A stretch of 64,000 nucleotides of DNA from Spongiibacter taiwanensis (GTDB lineage: Bacteria; Pseudomonadota; Gammaproteobacteria; Pseudomonadales; Spongiibacteraceae), in contig NZ_CP098455.1 in assembly GCF_023702635.1 (NCBI RefSeq), positions 1,364,001 to 1,428,000 on the forward strand, in the 5' to 3' direction. How positions within the stretch are numbered: position 1 is the first letter of the stretch; every line of letters starts with the position of its first letter. This document shows, in pieces, positions 42,406 to 52,291 of this stretch. Both the position numbers and the translations under genes were made by a program. Below the pieces are notes generated by a model that was not told the origin of the DNA, made no database searches, and saw only the letters and a program-made list of their open reading frames with translations.

Positions 42406-44649
42406 ATGACTCGCACACGCCCCTCACTCTCTTCACGCGCCATCACCGGCTCACGTTCTTTTGGTCTGCCACTGGCGGTGGCTTCCGCACTGCTGACCGT
42501 TGCCAGCAGCAACAGCGTTGCTGACACCCAGCAGGCCAATGTGGAGTCGGTCCACGTTATTGCCAAGCGGGTGGTTCGCCGGAATCACACTGACGATGCC
42601 GCGCCTAAACTGGTTTACGACGGCGCCTTTTTCCAACGCTTCGAACCGATCTCGGTGGGCGATATGCTTAAGCGCGTCCCCGGCGTCTCCTTTGTCAGTG
42701 ATGTGGGCGAGTACGATCTGCCCCGCCTGCGCGGTTTGGACTCCAAGTACACCCAGGTGCTGATTAATGGCCGCCGCCTGCCCGGCGAGGAGAACAGCGG
42801 CGCTATTGCCGTGGACCGGATTCCCGCCGAGATGGTCGAGAAGATCGAAATCATCCGCAGTCCCAGCGCCGACATGAGCAGCCAGGGCATCGGCGGCACC
42901 CTGAACATCATTTTGAAAGAAGGCGCCCAGTATCAAGGCGGCATCTGGCGGGTAGGTGCCGTGAACATGGACAAAACCGACGGCAGCGGTTTTGTCGGCT
43001 TCACTGGCGTGAACGACAAAGTGGAATACAGCTTCTCGGCCAATGTTCAGGAGCGATATAACCCCAAAGAAAAAGTCTCCAGCAAAATTGAAGAAAATGA
43101 GCGCGAAGACACCGTGGAAGATGACACCCGTGACAGCCGGGACGTTTCCCTGGCCGGGGATATCAGCTTCAAACTGAGCGAAAACCAAAAGCTGGGCTTC
43201 AGCCTGTTCTATGTGGACACTGCGCGGGAGGAGGTCGAGAACACGATTGTGTCGGCTTTTGAGCGCGCCGACGAGAATGCCCCCTTTGATCTGGACGAGC
43301 GGGTTCGGGAACATCAGGTTGAAGACATTGAACAGGACAACATCAATGTGGGTGCCGAGTACGAGATCGATACCAGCGCCGGCACCCTAACGCTCTACGC
43401 CAGCCGCAATCAGTTCACCCAGGACAAAATTGAAACCAATACCGAGTCGGACATTGGCGAACCGCTGGAACTGGACGAGCGGGAAATTACCGACATCGAC
43501 GATGTGGAAAATCGCTTGGGTGCCAAGTGGAAATTTGGCGGCGAGAAAATGGAAACCACCCTGGGTGCAGAATTTTCCCAAAAGACCCGTGAGTTTGCCG
43601 TCGCCGTCTTTGACGACGAGGGTGAGCTCGACGATGAAGACGATGGCTTTGCCGACTTCGAAGCCGATATCGATGGCCTGGATCTGTTCGCCGTACAACA
43701 GTGGCAGGTATCTGAAGCGCTTGAGATAGAGGCCGGTCTGCGCGGCGAGTTCCGAAAAGAGGATATCCGCGGCGCCAACTTCGACGGCAGTCAGTCCCGC
43801 AGTGACGAGGAAGAGCTCCAGTGGAGCCCCAGCCTGCATTTGCGCTGGCACCTCAGCCCACAGGATCAGGCGCGCATCAGCATCGCCCGCACCGTGCGCT
43901 ATCCCGAATTTGATCAACTCAACCCCGTAACTTTGACCATTGAGGACGAGAAGTTCCGCGGCAACCCTCAGTTGGACCCCGAAACAGCCTGGGGCCTCGA
44001 CCTGGGGCTGGATCACTTTATGGGCGACACCGGTGTGGTGGGCATCAACGTCTATTACCGCCGAGTTGAAGACCTGATTGAGCTCACCCAACGCGATGTC
44101 ACCATTGGCGGCGAAGAGTTCGAACTGGTTGAGCCCATCAACAACCGCAACACCGGCCGGGTGTATGGTGTGGAACTGGATTACAGCGCACCGATGACCC
44201 TGCTGGGCTTGCCCAACGTGCAGGGCTTTTTGAACCTGAGCTACATGGATTCCGAGGTAGACGATGTCTTTCTGGAAGGGGTTGAACGGCGCTTCAGCGG
44301 CCAGGCCAAGTTTGTCATGAACATCGGCTTCGAGCACGAGCTTCCCGCCCTCGACATGAGCTACGGCATGAGCTTCCAGCGCCAGGGCGACAGCGAGGAA
44401 TTTGAAGGCGGCGAAGTGAATCGCATCAGCTACGATGGCAACCTTGAGGCCTTTATCGAGAAGCGCTTCGCCGGTGGCGACTATGTGCTGCGCCTCTCAG
44501 CGCAAAACCTGCTCGATGCCGAAAAGCGCGAGTTGATTCGTGAGTACGATGATGGCGATGCCTACCGCGCGGGCCAGTTTGCCAGCAGCGAAACCGAAGT
44601 CGAAGAAACCAGCCCGGCGATTATCCTGACGTTCCGGGGCCGGTTCTAA
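42406..44649 (+). CDS. TonB-dependent receptor, likely for phosphate-ester or related nutrient
   Basis: The 747-residue receptor has a signal sequence (ending NSVADTQ near 40), a plug domain (FEPISVGDMLKRVPGVSF, LRGLDSKYTQVLINGRRLPG, VEKIEIIRSPSADMSSQGIGG) and a barrel ending AIILTFRGRF with the C-terminal aromatic. Acidic loops (DDEGELDDEDDGFADFEAD, residues about 395-415) are conspicuous and may bind cations. It belongs to the group with 'RLPG' plugs seen in Caulobacter- and Xanthomonas-type receptors. The next gene is a phytase lipoprotein, so uptake of a phytate-derived compound or metal complex is inferred. ATG at 42406 has AGG at 10 nt. Confidence 0.88.
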   Translation: MTRTRPSLSSRAITGSRSFGLPLAVASALLTVASSNSVADTQQANVESVHVIAKRVVRRNHTDDAAPKLVYDGAFFQRFEPISVGDMLKRVPGVSFVSDVGEYDLPRLRGLDSKYTQVLINGRRLPGEENSGAIAVDRIPAEMVEKIEIIRSPSADMSSQGIGGTLNIILKEGAQYQGGIWRVGAVNMDKTDGSGFVGFTGVNDKVEYSFSANVQERYNPKEKVSSKIEENEREDTVEDDTRDSRDVSLAGDISFKLSENQKLGFSLFYVDTAREEVENTIVSAFERADENAPFDLDERVREHQVEDIEQDNINVGAEYEIDTSAGTLTLYASRNQFTQDKIETNTESDIGEPLELDEREITDIDDVENRLGAKWKFGGEKMETTLGAEFSQKTREFAVAVFDDEGELDDEDDGFADFEADIDGLDLFAVQQWQVSEALEIEAGLRGEFRKEDIRGANFDGSQSRSDEEELQWSPSLHLRWHLSPQDQARISIARTVRYPEFDQLNPVTLTIEDEKFRGNPQLDPETAWGLDLGLDHFMGDTGVVGINVYYRRVEDLIELTQRDVTIGGEEFELVEPINNRNTGRVYGVELDYSAPMTLLGLPNVQGFLNLSYMDSEVDDVFLEGVERRFSGQAKFVMNIGFEHELPALDMSYGMSFQRQGDSEEFEGGEVNRISYDGNLEAFIEKRFAGGDYVLRLSAQNLLDAEKRELIREYDDGDAYRAGQFASSETEVEETSPAIILTFRGRF

Positions 44650-44731
44650 GCGCGGTATTTATTAGCCTAACGCACTGAGGTGGGCCCTAGGGCTCGCCAC
44701 AGGCAAATCCCTATTTCAGAGATACACTGCT

Positions 44732-46309
44732 ATGAATTTGAAACTCATCCTGACGGGCTTGCTCAGCGCCGGCCTACTGGGTTGCGCCACCAGCGCACCC
44801 GCCCCAGGCGATTCGACACCGTCGGCATTGGCAATTGACGACACGCGCATTGTGCAGCTCAGCCCCACGCAATCAGGCGAACAAAGCCAAGCCATCACCC
44901 TGTGGCAGGGCGACGCGGAGATAGAAGCCCTGGCGCAAAGCGGCAAGCACCTGGTATGGGCCACCGATGGCGAAATCCCCGCCCTATGGTTTGGCGCGAT
45001 CGGCGACGGCCGCCTGGACGCCAGCATGGTCGCCAACCTCGATCATGACGTCGATGGGCTGTGTTTCGCGCCCTTGAGCGAGACCACCCGCGATCTGGTC
45101 ATCACCGATGGCGACGGCCGGGTGTTTCACTACTGGTTGCGCGAGGGCGAGTCGGCCCCACTGATGCCGGTGCGTCAGCTCAGCAGCAATCCCGACATTG
45201 AACGCTGCGTGCTCAGCCAGAGCGATATTTTCCTGGATGACCCCTACCTGGGCCCGGTGAAAACCGAGCGCAATCCCGAGACCGACGGCATTCTGCGCCC
45301 CGCCTCTGCCGCTGACCGCACCTGGGTAACCCGCCTGGCCGCCGAAACGCCGCTGAGCACGGACCAGTTGCCCCAGGCCGATCAGCCGGTCATCAGCGCG
45401 GACCTGGAAACCGACACCGTGGAAACCGCCGGTGATGCCGCTGACGACCCCGCCATTCTGGTTTGGCAGGGTGGCGACTTCTGGATTGCCGGCACCGACA
45501 AACAACGGGGTCTGCGAATCTTTGACGCTGCCGGTAAGCAAATTCATTTTCTCCCCCGCGGCCGCATCAACAACGTCGATGCCCTGGCCCTGGATGCCGA
45601 CAGCTACCTGCTGGCCGCCAGCAACCGCACCGACAAGGCCATCGACCTCTACCTGGCCAAACGCTCCCTGAATCAGGTCACCTTCCTGCGGGCCATTCCC
45701 CTGGACTTGGACGATCCTTATGGACTGTGCATGGGCCGCTCCAGCCAGGGCATCGAGATTTTTGTCGGCGATTCCGACAGCCAGTTTCAGCACTGGCAAC
45801 TGCCCGACGCCGCCGCCCCCGGTCGGCTCAACCACCGCTATCGCTTTAGCTCCCAGACCGAAGGCTGCGTCTATTCCGCTCGTGAAGGGGCAGTGTATGT
45901 CGGCCAAGAGGACAAAGGCATCTGGCGCATCAATACCGCTACCCAACAGCAGGCGCTGATCGAAGCGGTTGCCCGGGGTCACCTGGTTGCCGATGTCGAG
46001 GGCCTGGATATTTACCCTCACCCTGAGCGCGGACCACTGCTACTGGCCTCCAGCCAAGGCGATGACAGCTATGTGCTGTTCTCGTTGGCACCCTGGCAAT
46101 ATCTGGTGAAATTCAGTATCGGCCCCAATGTCGAGCTTGGCCTGGACGGGGCCTCCGAAACCGACGGGCTGGCGGTGAGTGCCGCCGTGCTGAAGGGCTT
46201 CCCCAAGGGCCTGATTGTGGTGCAGGACGGCCGCAACCGGGTGCCAGCCGGTAACCAGAACTTTAAAGTGATCGACTGGCAGAAGCTGGAGGCGCTGCTG
46301 CCTCAATAA
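44732..46309 (+). CDS. Beta-propeller phytase lipoprotein with two domains
   Basis: The 525-residue protein has a lipoprotein signal (LLSAGLLGC, Cys18). Residues about 233-520 form a beta-propeller phytase: DDPAILVW, GTDKQRGLRIFDAAGK, GRINNVDALAL, GRSSQGIEIFVGDSDSQ, QTEGCVYSA, ADVEGLDIYP, LLASSQGDDSYV and VVQDGRN, the calcium- and phytate-binding motifs. Residues 35-225 look like an incomplete second propeller domain, as in dual-domain phytases. It should release phosphate from inositol hexakisphosphate outside the cytoplasm. It lies 82 bp after the TonB receptor. Confidence 0.85.
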   Translation: MNLKLILTGLLSAGLLGCATSAPAPGDSTPSALAIDDTRIVQLSPTQSGEQSQAITLWQGDAEIEALAQSGKHLVWATDGEIPALWFGAIGDGRLDASMVANLDHDVDGLCFAPLSETTRDLVITDGDGRVFHYWLREGESAPLMPVRQLSSNPDIERCVLSQSDIFLDDPYLGPVKTERNPETDGILRPASAADRTWVTRLAAETPLSTDQLPQADQPVISADLETDTVETAGDAADDPAILVWQGGDFWIAGTDKQRGLRIFDAAGKQIHFLPRGRINNVDALALDADSYLLAASNRTDKAIDLYLAKRSLNQVTFLRAIPLDLDDPYGLCMGRSSQGIEIFVGDSDSQFQHWQLPDAAAPGRLNHRYRFSSQTEGCVYSAREGAVYVGQEDKGIWRINTATQQQALIEAVARGHLVADVEGLDIYPHPERGPLLLASSQGDDSYVLFSLAPWQYLVKFSIGPNVELGLDGASETDGLAVSAAVLKGFPKGLIVVQDGRNRVPAGNQNFKVIDWQKLEALLPQ

Positions 46310-46621
46310 GCTTGATCTCCCCACCCCTTAGCGGGCCATGCGCGGCGTCTCAGGCGGCGTCGCGCTTCCTTCCCGCCCCCGAGTCTCTGTCACCCTCCGC
46401 CACAGCACCCCTTTTCTGCCGACGACCACCTGCAAAACGGCTGGTCTGGTTCTTGCGTGATTCTTGGGCGGCTCTAGCGTAAAACTTGCTTCATTGAAGT
46501 ACAGCAAATTCGTAACGCGCCGGCTTCGGCGAGACTACCGCCGCACTCAAAATAATAGCGAACGCGCCGAGCCACGAACCGCAGCAGCAACGGCCGGGCA
46601 CCCAACGACAGGAGACGCAGA
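46310..46621. other. Intergenic region before the symporter gene
   Basis: This 312-bp gap holds no open frame with coding character. I see no clear promoter, terminator or repeat. Confidence 0.5.
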
Positions 46622-48172
46622 GTGACAGACAACGCCTCCCAGCTACATACCATTGATTACACGATTGTCGGCTGCTACGCCCTGATTGTGATCTGGCTGT
46701 GCGCCAGAGTCAGTCGCCGCTCGCCAGATACCGACGAGTTATTTTTGGCCGGACGCAGCCTTGGGCCGGTCGTGATTGGCCTGTCCTTATTTGCGTCCAA
46801 TATTTCGTCCACCACCCTCATCGGTCTGCCGGGCGCCGCCTGGGAATACGGTATTTCGGTGGCCAACTACGAGTGGATGGCCGGGCTGGTATTGCTGTTC
46901 AGCGCATTTTTCGTCGCCCCGATGTTCATCCGTCGCGGCATTACCACGGTACCGGAAGTCCTCGAGCGGCGCTTTGACCCACGCCTGCGCAAGTATCTGT
47001 CAGGCACCTCGCTGTTTTTGAGCGTTGTGCTCGACACGGCGGGAAGCCTTTACGCCGGCGCATTGGTGTTGATGCTGTTTATTCCCGGCCTGAGTCTCGG
47101 GCCGACCTGCGCCGCGATGGCCATTTTTGCTGGAATTTATACTGCCGCAGGCGGCTTGCGTGCGGTTGCTTACACCGATGTGTTGCAGGCGGTGGTGCTA
47201 TTGATTGGCTCTGCCCTACTCAGCGGCATTGTCTTTGCCCAATTCGACTTCGATTGGAGCCAGATCACCGCCGCGGTGTCAGCCGAGCATATGTCGCTGA
47301 TCCGCCCCCTGGACGACCCGGCGCTTCCCTGGCTGGGCACCTTGATTGGCTTGCCGGTGCTGGGCTTTTACTACTGGACCATGAACCAGTATGTTGCCCA
47401 GCGTCTGCTCGGTGCCCGAAGCGCCGACGCCGCCGCCAAAGGCGCGGTGTTGGCCGCCGCGCTCAAGCTGTTGCCGCTGTTCTTGATGGTGTTACCGGGC
47501 GCGATGGCCGCCGCATTATTCACCGACCTTGAGCGGGGCGACACGGTGTTCCCCCGGCTGATCAGCGAATACGCACCGCCGGGGCTGGCCGGGATCATGC
47601 TGGCAGGGCTGATGGCGGCCATTATGTCCAGTGTAGATTCGGCGCTGAATTCAGCGTCGACGCTGGTCATGGTCGATTTCGTAAAGCCGAAAAAGCCGGG
47701 CCTCAGCCCGAAGCAGATCGCCCGCTACGGCCGCTATACCACCCTCGGCTTGATGATCTTGGCGGCGATCTGGGCACCGGCCATTGACCACTTTCCCGGC
47801 CTGTTCGCCTATCTTCAGCAAGCCTTTGCCTATGTGACGCCGCCACTGGTCGCGGTGTTTGCCGTCGGCATGGTGTCGCGGCGAGTCGGCGCCAACGCCG
47901 CGTTTTGGGGAACGGCGAGTGGTCATCTGTTGGCCGCCGCGGTGTTTGTCGCGGCGCAACTGGGCTGGCACCACATCCACTTTACCGTCGTCGCCGGACT
48001 GCTATTTGCCGCGACAGGGGTGATGATTCTGCTACTGAGTCAGGTATTGGATAACGCGGATACGGCGACCATAGCAAAGCCAGAACAGTTGCCCCGACCC
48101 TCAGGCTCGGTGACGATCGCCGCGGCAGTGGTGGTCCTTGCGACGATGCTGGTAGTGGGGTGGTTTTGGTGA
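46622..48172 (+). CDS. Sodium:solute symporter (SSS family)
   Basis: The 516-residue protein has 13 to 14 hydrophobic helices and the family's fingerprints: FLAGRSLGPVVIGLSLFASN and LPGAAWEYG in the N-terminal third, YYWTMNQYVAQRLLGAR in the middle (the 'N-Q-x-x-x-Q-R' region of SSS proteins), and AGIMLAGLMAAIMSSVDSALNSASTL near helix 8. It should couple solute uptake to sodium. It starts at GTG 46622. The solute is unknown; because a phytase gene lies upstream, a myo-inositol symporter would fit, but other sugars are equally possible. Confidence 0.87.
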   Translation: MTDNASQLHTIDYTIVGCYALIVIWLCARVSRRSPDTDELFLAGRSLGPVVIGLSLFASNISSTTLIGLPGAAWEYGISVANYEWMAGLVLLFSAFFVAPMFIRRGITTVPEVLERRFDPRLRKYLSGTSLFLSVVLDTAGSLYAGALVLMLFIPGLSLGPTCAAMAIFAGIYTAAGGLRAVAYTDVLQAVVLLIGSALLSGIVFAQFDFDWSQITAAVSAEHMSLIRPLDDPALPWLGTLIGLPVLGFYYWTMNQYVAQRLLGARSADAAAKGAVLAAALKLLPLFLMVLPGAMAAALFTDLERGDTVFPRLISEYAPPGLAGIMLAGLMAAIMSSVDSALNSASTLVMVDFVKPKKPGLSPKQIARYGRYTTLGLMILAAIWAPAIDHFPGLFAYLQQAFAYVTPPLVAVFAVGMVSRRVGANAAFWGTASGHLLAAAVFVAAQLGWHHIHFTVVAGLLFAATGVMILLLSQVLDNADTATIAKPEQLPRPSGSVTIAAAVVVLATMLVVGWFW

Positions 48173-48313
48173 AGATGGGCGTTCGGGAGACGGGAGAAAA
48201 CTTATCCCGCCAATATCAGCCTGGGAAGCCTGCCTGTATGACGCCGAAGAGTTTCGCAAAGCGGAGGGTTTTCAATCCGGGGGCGAGACTTGATTTACGA
48301 AAGCCTGAAATAG

Positions 48314-48393
48314 CGTCATACCCGCGAAGGCGGGTATCCCGCACATTACTACTGTAGCGGGTCTATGGATGCCGGCTCAGGGCCGGCATGACG
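48314..48393. repeat. REP/MITE-like palindromic element with CGTCAT ends
   Basis: CGTCATACCCGC...GCGGGTA (48314-48336) and ATGCCGGC...GCCGGCATGACG (48369-48393) are two hairpins flanked by CGTCAT and ATGACG. The hairpins are TACCCGC-GAAG-GCGGGTA and ATGCCGGC-TCAGG-GCCGGCAT. Such elements are common interspersed repeats in gammaproteobacteria. The rest of the 48173-48534 gap shows no gene. Confidence 0.6.
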
Positions 48394-48534
48394 ATGGTGG
48401 AAGCATTCCAGTAGGTATGAGCACCAGGCCCGAAGAGGCAGGGTTTTACGTCTCCGGAACGCCGGCCGTCCCTCTCCCGTCAAGCGTCTCCCACTATGCC
48501 CAGGATGCGAGGCCCACGCTGGCAGCGCTAAACC

Positions 48535-49944
48535 TCAATACTCCTCACCCTGATCAAAACCAAAGGCGAGATTCTCAAAGCGGGTGTACTTGCCGATAAA
48601 GCTCAGACGCGCGGTGCCAATGGGACCGTTCCGCTGCTTGCCGATAATAATCTCGGCCGTGCCTTTATCCGGCGACTCCTCGTTGTAGACCTCGTCCCGG
48701 TAGATAAACATGATCACGTCGGCGTCCTGCTCAATGGCGCCGGATTCCCGCAGGTCGGAGTTGACCGGCCGCTTGTTGGGGCGCTGCTCCAGGGCGCGGT
48801 TCAGCTGGGAAAGCGCCACCACCGGGCAACCAAATTCCTTGGCAATGCCCTTCAAGGAGCGGGAGATTTCTGAAATCTCCGCGGTTCGGCCTTCACCGCC
48901 GCGGCCCGCGACCTGCATCAGCTGCAAGTAGTCAATCATGATCATGCCAATACTGCCGTGCTCCCGCAAAATCTTGCGGGCCCGGGAGCGAAGCTCGGTG
49001 GGTGTCAACGCCGGGGTATCGTCAATGTACAGGGGCCGATCCTTGAGCTTAGACACCGCCGCACTCAGTTTGGGCCAATCGTCCTCTTCTAGCCGACCGG
49101 TACGCACCCGGCCCTGGTCAATCCGGCCCACCGAGGACAGCATCCGCATCATCAGCTGGCTGGCGGGCATCTCCATGCTGAACACCAACATGGGTTTTTC
49201 CGACTTCAACAGGGCATTCTCCACCAGGTTCATGGCGAAGGTGGTTTTCCCCATCGAGGGACGGGCCGCCACAATGATGAGATCCGAGTTCTGCAACCCC
49301 GAGGTCATCTCATCGAGCTTTTCAAAGCCGGTGGTTAAGCCGGTGATCGCGGCATCGTTATTGAACAGCTCATCGATTTTTTCCACCGCTTCCTTGAGCA
49401 GTGGGTTGATCGGCTCGAGGCCACCCATTTTGGGACGGTCCTCGGCAATCTGCATGATCCGCCGTTCGGCCTCGTCCAGGACTTCTTCGCTGCTGCGACC
49501 TTCCGGGTTGAAACTGCTGTCGGCAATTTCATTGGCAACGCTGATCAATGAACGGAAGGTGGCCCGCTCCCGCACCGCCTGGGCATAGGCGCGAATATTG
49601 GCAACCGAGGGGGTGTTACTGGCAATTTCGGCGAGGTAAGCCGCACCGCCGACGTCTTCCAAGTGTCCAGCGCTGGCCAGGGCCTCAGCCAGGGTGACTA
49701 CGTCGATAGGCTGCTGCTGCTCGACCAGCCGCGCCATTTGGGCAAACAGTTTACGGTGTTCCGCCCTGAAGAAATCGCCCTCACCGATCACATCGGCAAC
49801 GGCGTCCCAAACCTCGTTGGCGATCATCAGGCCGCCCAAGACCGATTGCTCCGCCTCGAGGGAATGGGGCGGCAGCTTCAGCTGGGCAAAGGCCGCATCG
49901 TCTTCGTCGAAGGGAGGCGGTTCAGGGAAGGACTCGGTCTGCAC
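48535..49944 (-). CDS. dnaB: Replicative DNA helicase DnaB
   Basis: DnaB is the hexameric 5'-3' helicase of the replisome. The 469-residue protein has the N-terminal primase-binding domain (LPPHSLEAEQSVLGGLM) and the RecA-like core with ARPSMGKTTFAMN (Walker A), MIMIDYLQLM (Walker B), ALSQLNRALEQRPNKRP and DADVIMFIYRDE. Start is GTG at 49944. It follows rplI in the usual gammaproteobacterial order, separated by a strong terminator, so it may have its own promoter. No intein is visible. Confidence 0.97.
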   Translation of the reverse strand: MQTESFPEPPPFDEDDAAFAQLKLPPHSLEAEQSVLGGLMIANEVWDAVADVIGEGDFFRAEHRKLFAQMARLVEQQQPIDVVTLAEALASAGHLEDVGGAAYLAEIASNTPSVANIRAYAQAVRERATFRSLISVANEIADSSFNPEGRSSEEVLDEAERRIMQIAEDRPKMGGLEPINPLLKEAVEKIDELFNNDAAITGLTTGFEKLDEMTSGLQNSDLIIVAARPSMGKTTFAMNLVENALLKSEKPMLVFSMEMPASQLMMRMLSSVGRIDQGRVRTGRLEEDDWPKLSAAVSKLKDRPLYIDDTPALTPTELRSRARKILREHGSIGMIMIDYLQLMQVAGRGGEGRTAEISEISRSLKGIAKEFGCPVVALSQLNRALEQRPNKRPVNSDLRESGAIEQDADVIMFIYRDEVYNEESPDKGTAEIIIGKQRNGPIGTARLSFIGKYTRFENLAFGFDQGEEY

Positions 49945-49991
49945 GAGGACTCATTATCATTGCGGCACAGGGCCGAGCATTGTGGCAAAAA

Positions 49992-50020
49992 AAAACACAG
50001 AGGTTAATCCCCTGTGTTTT
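49992..50020 (-). terminator. Rho-independent terminator after rplI
   Basis: Leftward, AAAACACAGGGG pairs with CCTCTGTGTTTT (one G-U pair) around ATTAA, followed by a U-tract. It ends the rpsF-rpsR-rplI transcript. Confidence 0.85.
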
Positions 50021-50115
50021 CTTTTACCGCGCCTGAAACAGAGCGGCGCCATCACCCAGCGGCGCGGCGACACCCGGTTGTTTCGATTGCAGCGATGCTG
50101 GAAGGCGCAGCAGTA

Positions 50116-50562
50116 TTACTCTGCAACAACCTCAACGGTCACTTCTTGCATGACGTCGCTGTGCACCTGGATGGCGATGCTGAAAGTGCCGATTTCGCGA
50201 ATCGGGCCTTCGGGCATACGCACTTCGCTCTTGTCCACTTCCTGACCGGCCGCAGTGATGGCATCGGCGATATCACGAGTACCGATAGAGCCAAACAGCT
50301 TGCCACCTTCGCCAGCGTTAGCCGCGATGGTCACGCTGACATCAGCCAGCTTGGCTGCACGCGCATCAGCTTCAGCGCGCTTGGCAGCGGCTGCCGCTTC
50401 CAGCTCGGCGCGACGCGCTTCGAACTCAGCGATGTTGCTCTCGTTGGCAGGTACTGCTTTGCCAAAGGGAATCAGGTAGTTACGGCCAAAGCCCGCTTTC
50501 ACATTTACCTGGTCGCCCAGGTTGCCGAGCTTGCCAACTTTCTCAAGCAGAATCACTTGCAT
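50116..50562 (-). CDS. rplI: 50S ribosomal protein L9
   Basis: The 148-residue L9 has the N-terminal domain start [36 protein letters not shown], a long central helix ([26 protein letters not shown]) and a C-terminal domain with [16 protein letters not shown]. The ATG at 50562 has GAGGG upstream. It is the last gene of the rpsF-rpsR-DUF2232-rplI cluster. Confidence 0.97.
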   Translation of the reverse strand: MQVILLEKVGKLGNLGDQVNVKAGFGRNYLIPFGKAVPANESNIAEFEARRAELEAAAAAKRAEADARAAKLADVSVTIAANAGEGGKLFGSIGTRDIADAITAAGQEVDKSEVRMPEGPIREIGTFSIAIQVHSDVMQEVTVEVVAE

Positions 50563-50584
50563 GGTTCTAACCCTCTCAATCGCG

Positions 50585-51436
50585 TTACTCAGCGCCCGAC
50601 GGCGGTGACAAACGCTTTCTAAAATCAATCCAACTGTCCAAGATCGCGACCAGTACCAGAAGAGCCCAAAGGGGGGTCAACAGCGCCAGCGCAACATAAA
50701 AACCCACTAACCAAACGCGCCCCATTTGGCGCTTGCCGATCACTCCGTGCACCAGCGCCAGGCCGGCGATCACAAAGGGCAGCATACAAATCACACCCCA
50801 GAAGCGGTAATCCTCACCGGCTGCTCGCAGTAGCAACAGCAGCACGACCAAAATGAGGGAGGCCACTGACGGCAAGCGCAGCGCCCACATTTCTTCCCGA
50901 AAACCGCCCGGGTTGTACAGCATCGCCTGCCACCACCGCGCCAACATCACTGCCAGCACACTCCAGAGCATGGTGCTGCCCCCGATGGCGGCGGCAACAT
51001 CGCCCTCGCCTAGCGTGGGCAATTGACCCTGAGTCTGGCTGCGCAGGTCATCCATAATTGGCTGCACCAGCGCCAGTAATGACTGCAAATAGGCACTGCC
51101 AAAATGCAATAACAGCAGTGCGGTCAGCAGCCCCATGCCCACGGCAGCCAAAATAGCTGCAGCCCAGGAGCGTTGCTCTCGCAGCACCTGAGCCGAGACC
51201 GCTGTGCCTAACAGCATGGTCAGCGGGCCAATATCGTTGCCGACATAGGCCACGGCGATGGCCGGCAGCAGAGCCCAAAACACCACATAGGCGCCTTCTG
51301 CCAGGCCTTTCCTGAGCATCACCAGCGCAGCTGCCGCCGCGCCTACCCAGGCAAACATCAACGTTCCAATACCCAGGCCAGAAACTGCAACGGCCTGGAA
51401 GCGCCCTTTCATTATGAACTCTGCTAAGGCGCGCAT
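50585..51436 (-). CDS. DUF2232-type membrane protein of the ribosomal cluster
   Basis: This 283-residue protein has about eight hydrophobic helices (for example [66 protein letters not shown]) and sits between rpsR and rplI, where many gammaproteobacteria carry a similar gene. Its function is unknown. Spacing to rplI is 22 bp, to rpsR 13 bp, so it is cotranscribed. Confidence 0.78.
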   Translation of the reverse strand: MRALAEFIMKGRFQAVAVSGLGIGTLMFAWVGAAAAALVMLRKGLAEGAYVVFWALLPAIAVAYVGNDIGPLTMLLGTAVSAQVLREQRSWAAAILAAVGMGLLTALLLLHFGSAYLQSLLALVQPIMDDLRSQTQGQLPTLGEGDVAAAIGGSTMLWSVLAVMLARWWQAMLYNPGGFREEMWALRLPSVASLILVVLLLLLRAAGEDYRFWGVICMLPFVIAGLALVHGVIGKRQMGRVWLVGFYVALALLTPLWALLVLVAILDSWIDFRKRLSPPSGAE

Positions 51437-51449
51437 GGAAAATGTCTTC

Positions 51450-51677
51450 TTACTTGTGGCTGTCCGTGTAGGGCAGCAGGGCCAGGAAGCGCGCGCGCTT
51501 GATCGCGGTTGACAACTGGCGCTGGTAACGGGCGTTGGTACCGGTGATACGGCTCGGTACGATCTTGCCAGTTTCAGAGATATACGCTTTCAGGGTGTCC
51601 AGATCTTTGTAATCGATCTCTTTCACGCCTTCAGCGGTGAAACGGCAAAACTTACGACGACGGAAAAAACGTGCCAT
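51450..51677 (-). CDS. rpsR: 30S ribosomal protein S18
   Basis: The 75-residue S18 starts [17 protein letters not shown] and contains the family's [23 protein letters not shown] and [13 protein letters not shown]. It pairs with S6 on the 30S platform. It follows rpsF by 30 bp. Confidence 0.97.
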   Translation of the reverse strand: MARFFRRRKFCRFTAEGVKEIDYKDLDTLKAYISETGKIVPSRITGTNARYQRQLSTAIKRARFLALLPYTDSHK

Positions 51678-51707
51678 TGTGTTAACTCCTCACTGATTCC
51701 GCTGAAA

Positions 51708-52151
51708 TTAGGCTTCTTCAGAAGCTGTTTCTTCAGCTTCTTCGTTGTCTGCACCATCATTGTTGTTATCGCTGTCGTCGCGATTGCGCTCAGTGCGCTG
51801 CTCGCTGCGACTGCGACGCTCGCGGCTTTCTTTCTCAGCCTTCATGATGGGTGACTCTTCGGTAACCGCTTCGTCGCGACGAATAACCAGGTTACGCAGA
51901 ACAGCGTCGTTGTAGCGGAAGTTGGTGGTGAGCTCGTCGATCGCCTCGGCAGACGCTTCAACGTTCATCAGCACGTAGTGAGCCTTGTGGATTTTGTCGA
52001 TGGGGTAAGCCAACTGACGGCGACCCCAGTCTTCCAGACGGTGAACTTTACCGCCGTCCTTTTCGATGGTTTGGGTATAACGCTCGACCATACCCTGAAC
52101 CTGCTCGCTTTGATCTGGATGAACCAGAAACACGATTTCGTAGTGACGCAT
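51708..52151 (-). CDS. rpsF: 30S ribosomal protein S6
   Basis: The 147-residue S6 has the fold markers [43 protein letters not shown] and [16 protein letters not shown], then an acidic tail (residues 120-147) rich in Glu, Asp and Asn. The tail resembles that of Escherichia coli S6, which is extended by RimK with glutamates. The ATG at 52151 follows AAGGAGC. It heads the ribosomal cluster. Confidence 0.97.
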   Translation of the reverse strand: MRHYEIVFLVHPDQSEQVQGMVERYTQTIEKDGGKVHRLEDWGRRQLAYPIDKIHKAHYVLMNVEASAEAIDELTTNFRYNDAVLRNLVIRRDEAVTEESPIMKAEKESRERRSRSEQRTERNRDDSDNNNDGADNEEAEETASEEA

Positions 52152-52172
52152 TGTATGCTCCTTACGGGTTAA

Positions 52173-52192
52173 GCCACCCTTTTCGGTGTGGC
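52173..52192 (-). promoter_or_regulatory. Leader hairpin upstream of rpsF, possible S6:S18 binding site
   Basis: On the minus strand GCCAC and GTGGC enclose ACCGAAAAGG, just before the AAGGAG ribosome site. Autoregulatory rpsF leaders carry a CCG trinucleotide in a stem with the S6:S18 complex; this hairpin contains CCG, but its structure is not proven. Confidence 0.45.
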
Positions 52193-52291
52193 AAGGAGAG
52201 TGGCCGCCCACCGCTGCGGAGGGCCACCAAGAATTCAAGAGCGCGGATTTTAGGCAAGCGTGGACGTTGATGCAAGCAATTTGCGCAAAAA

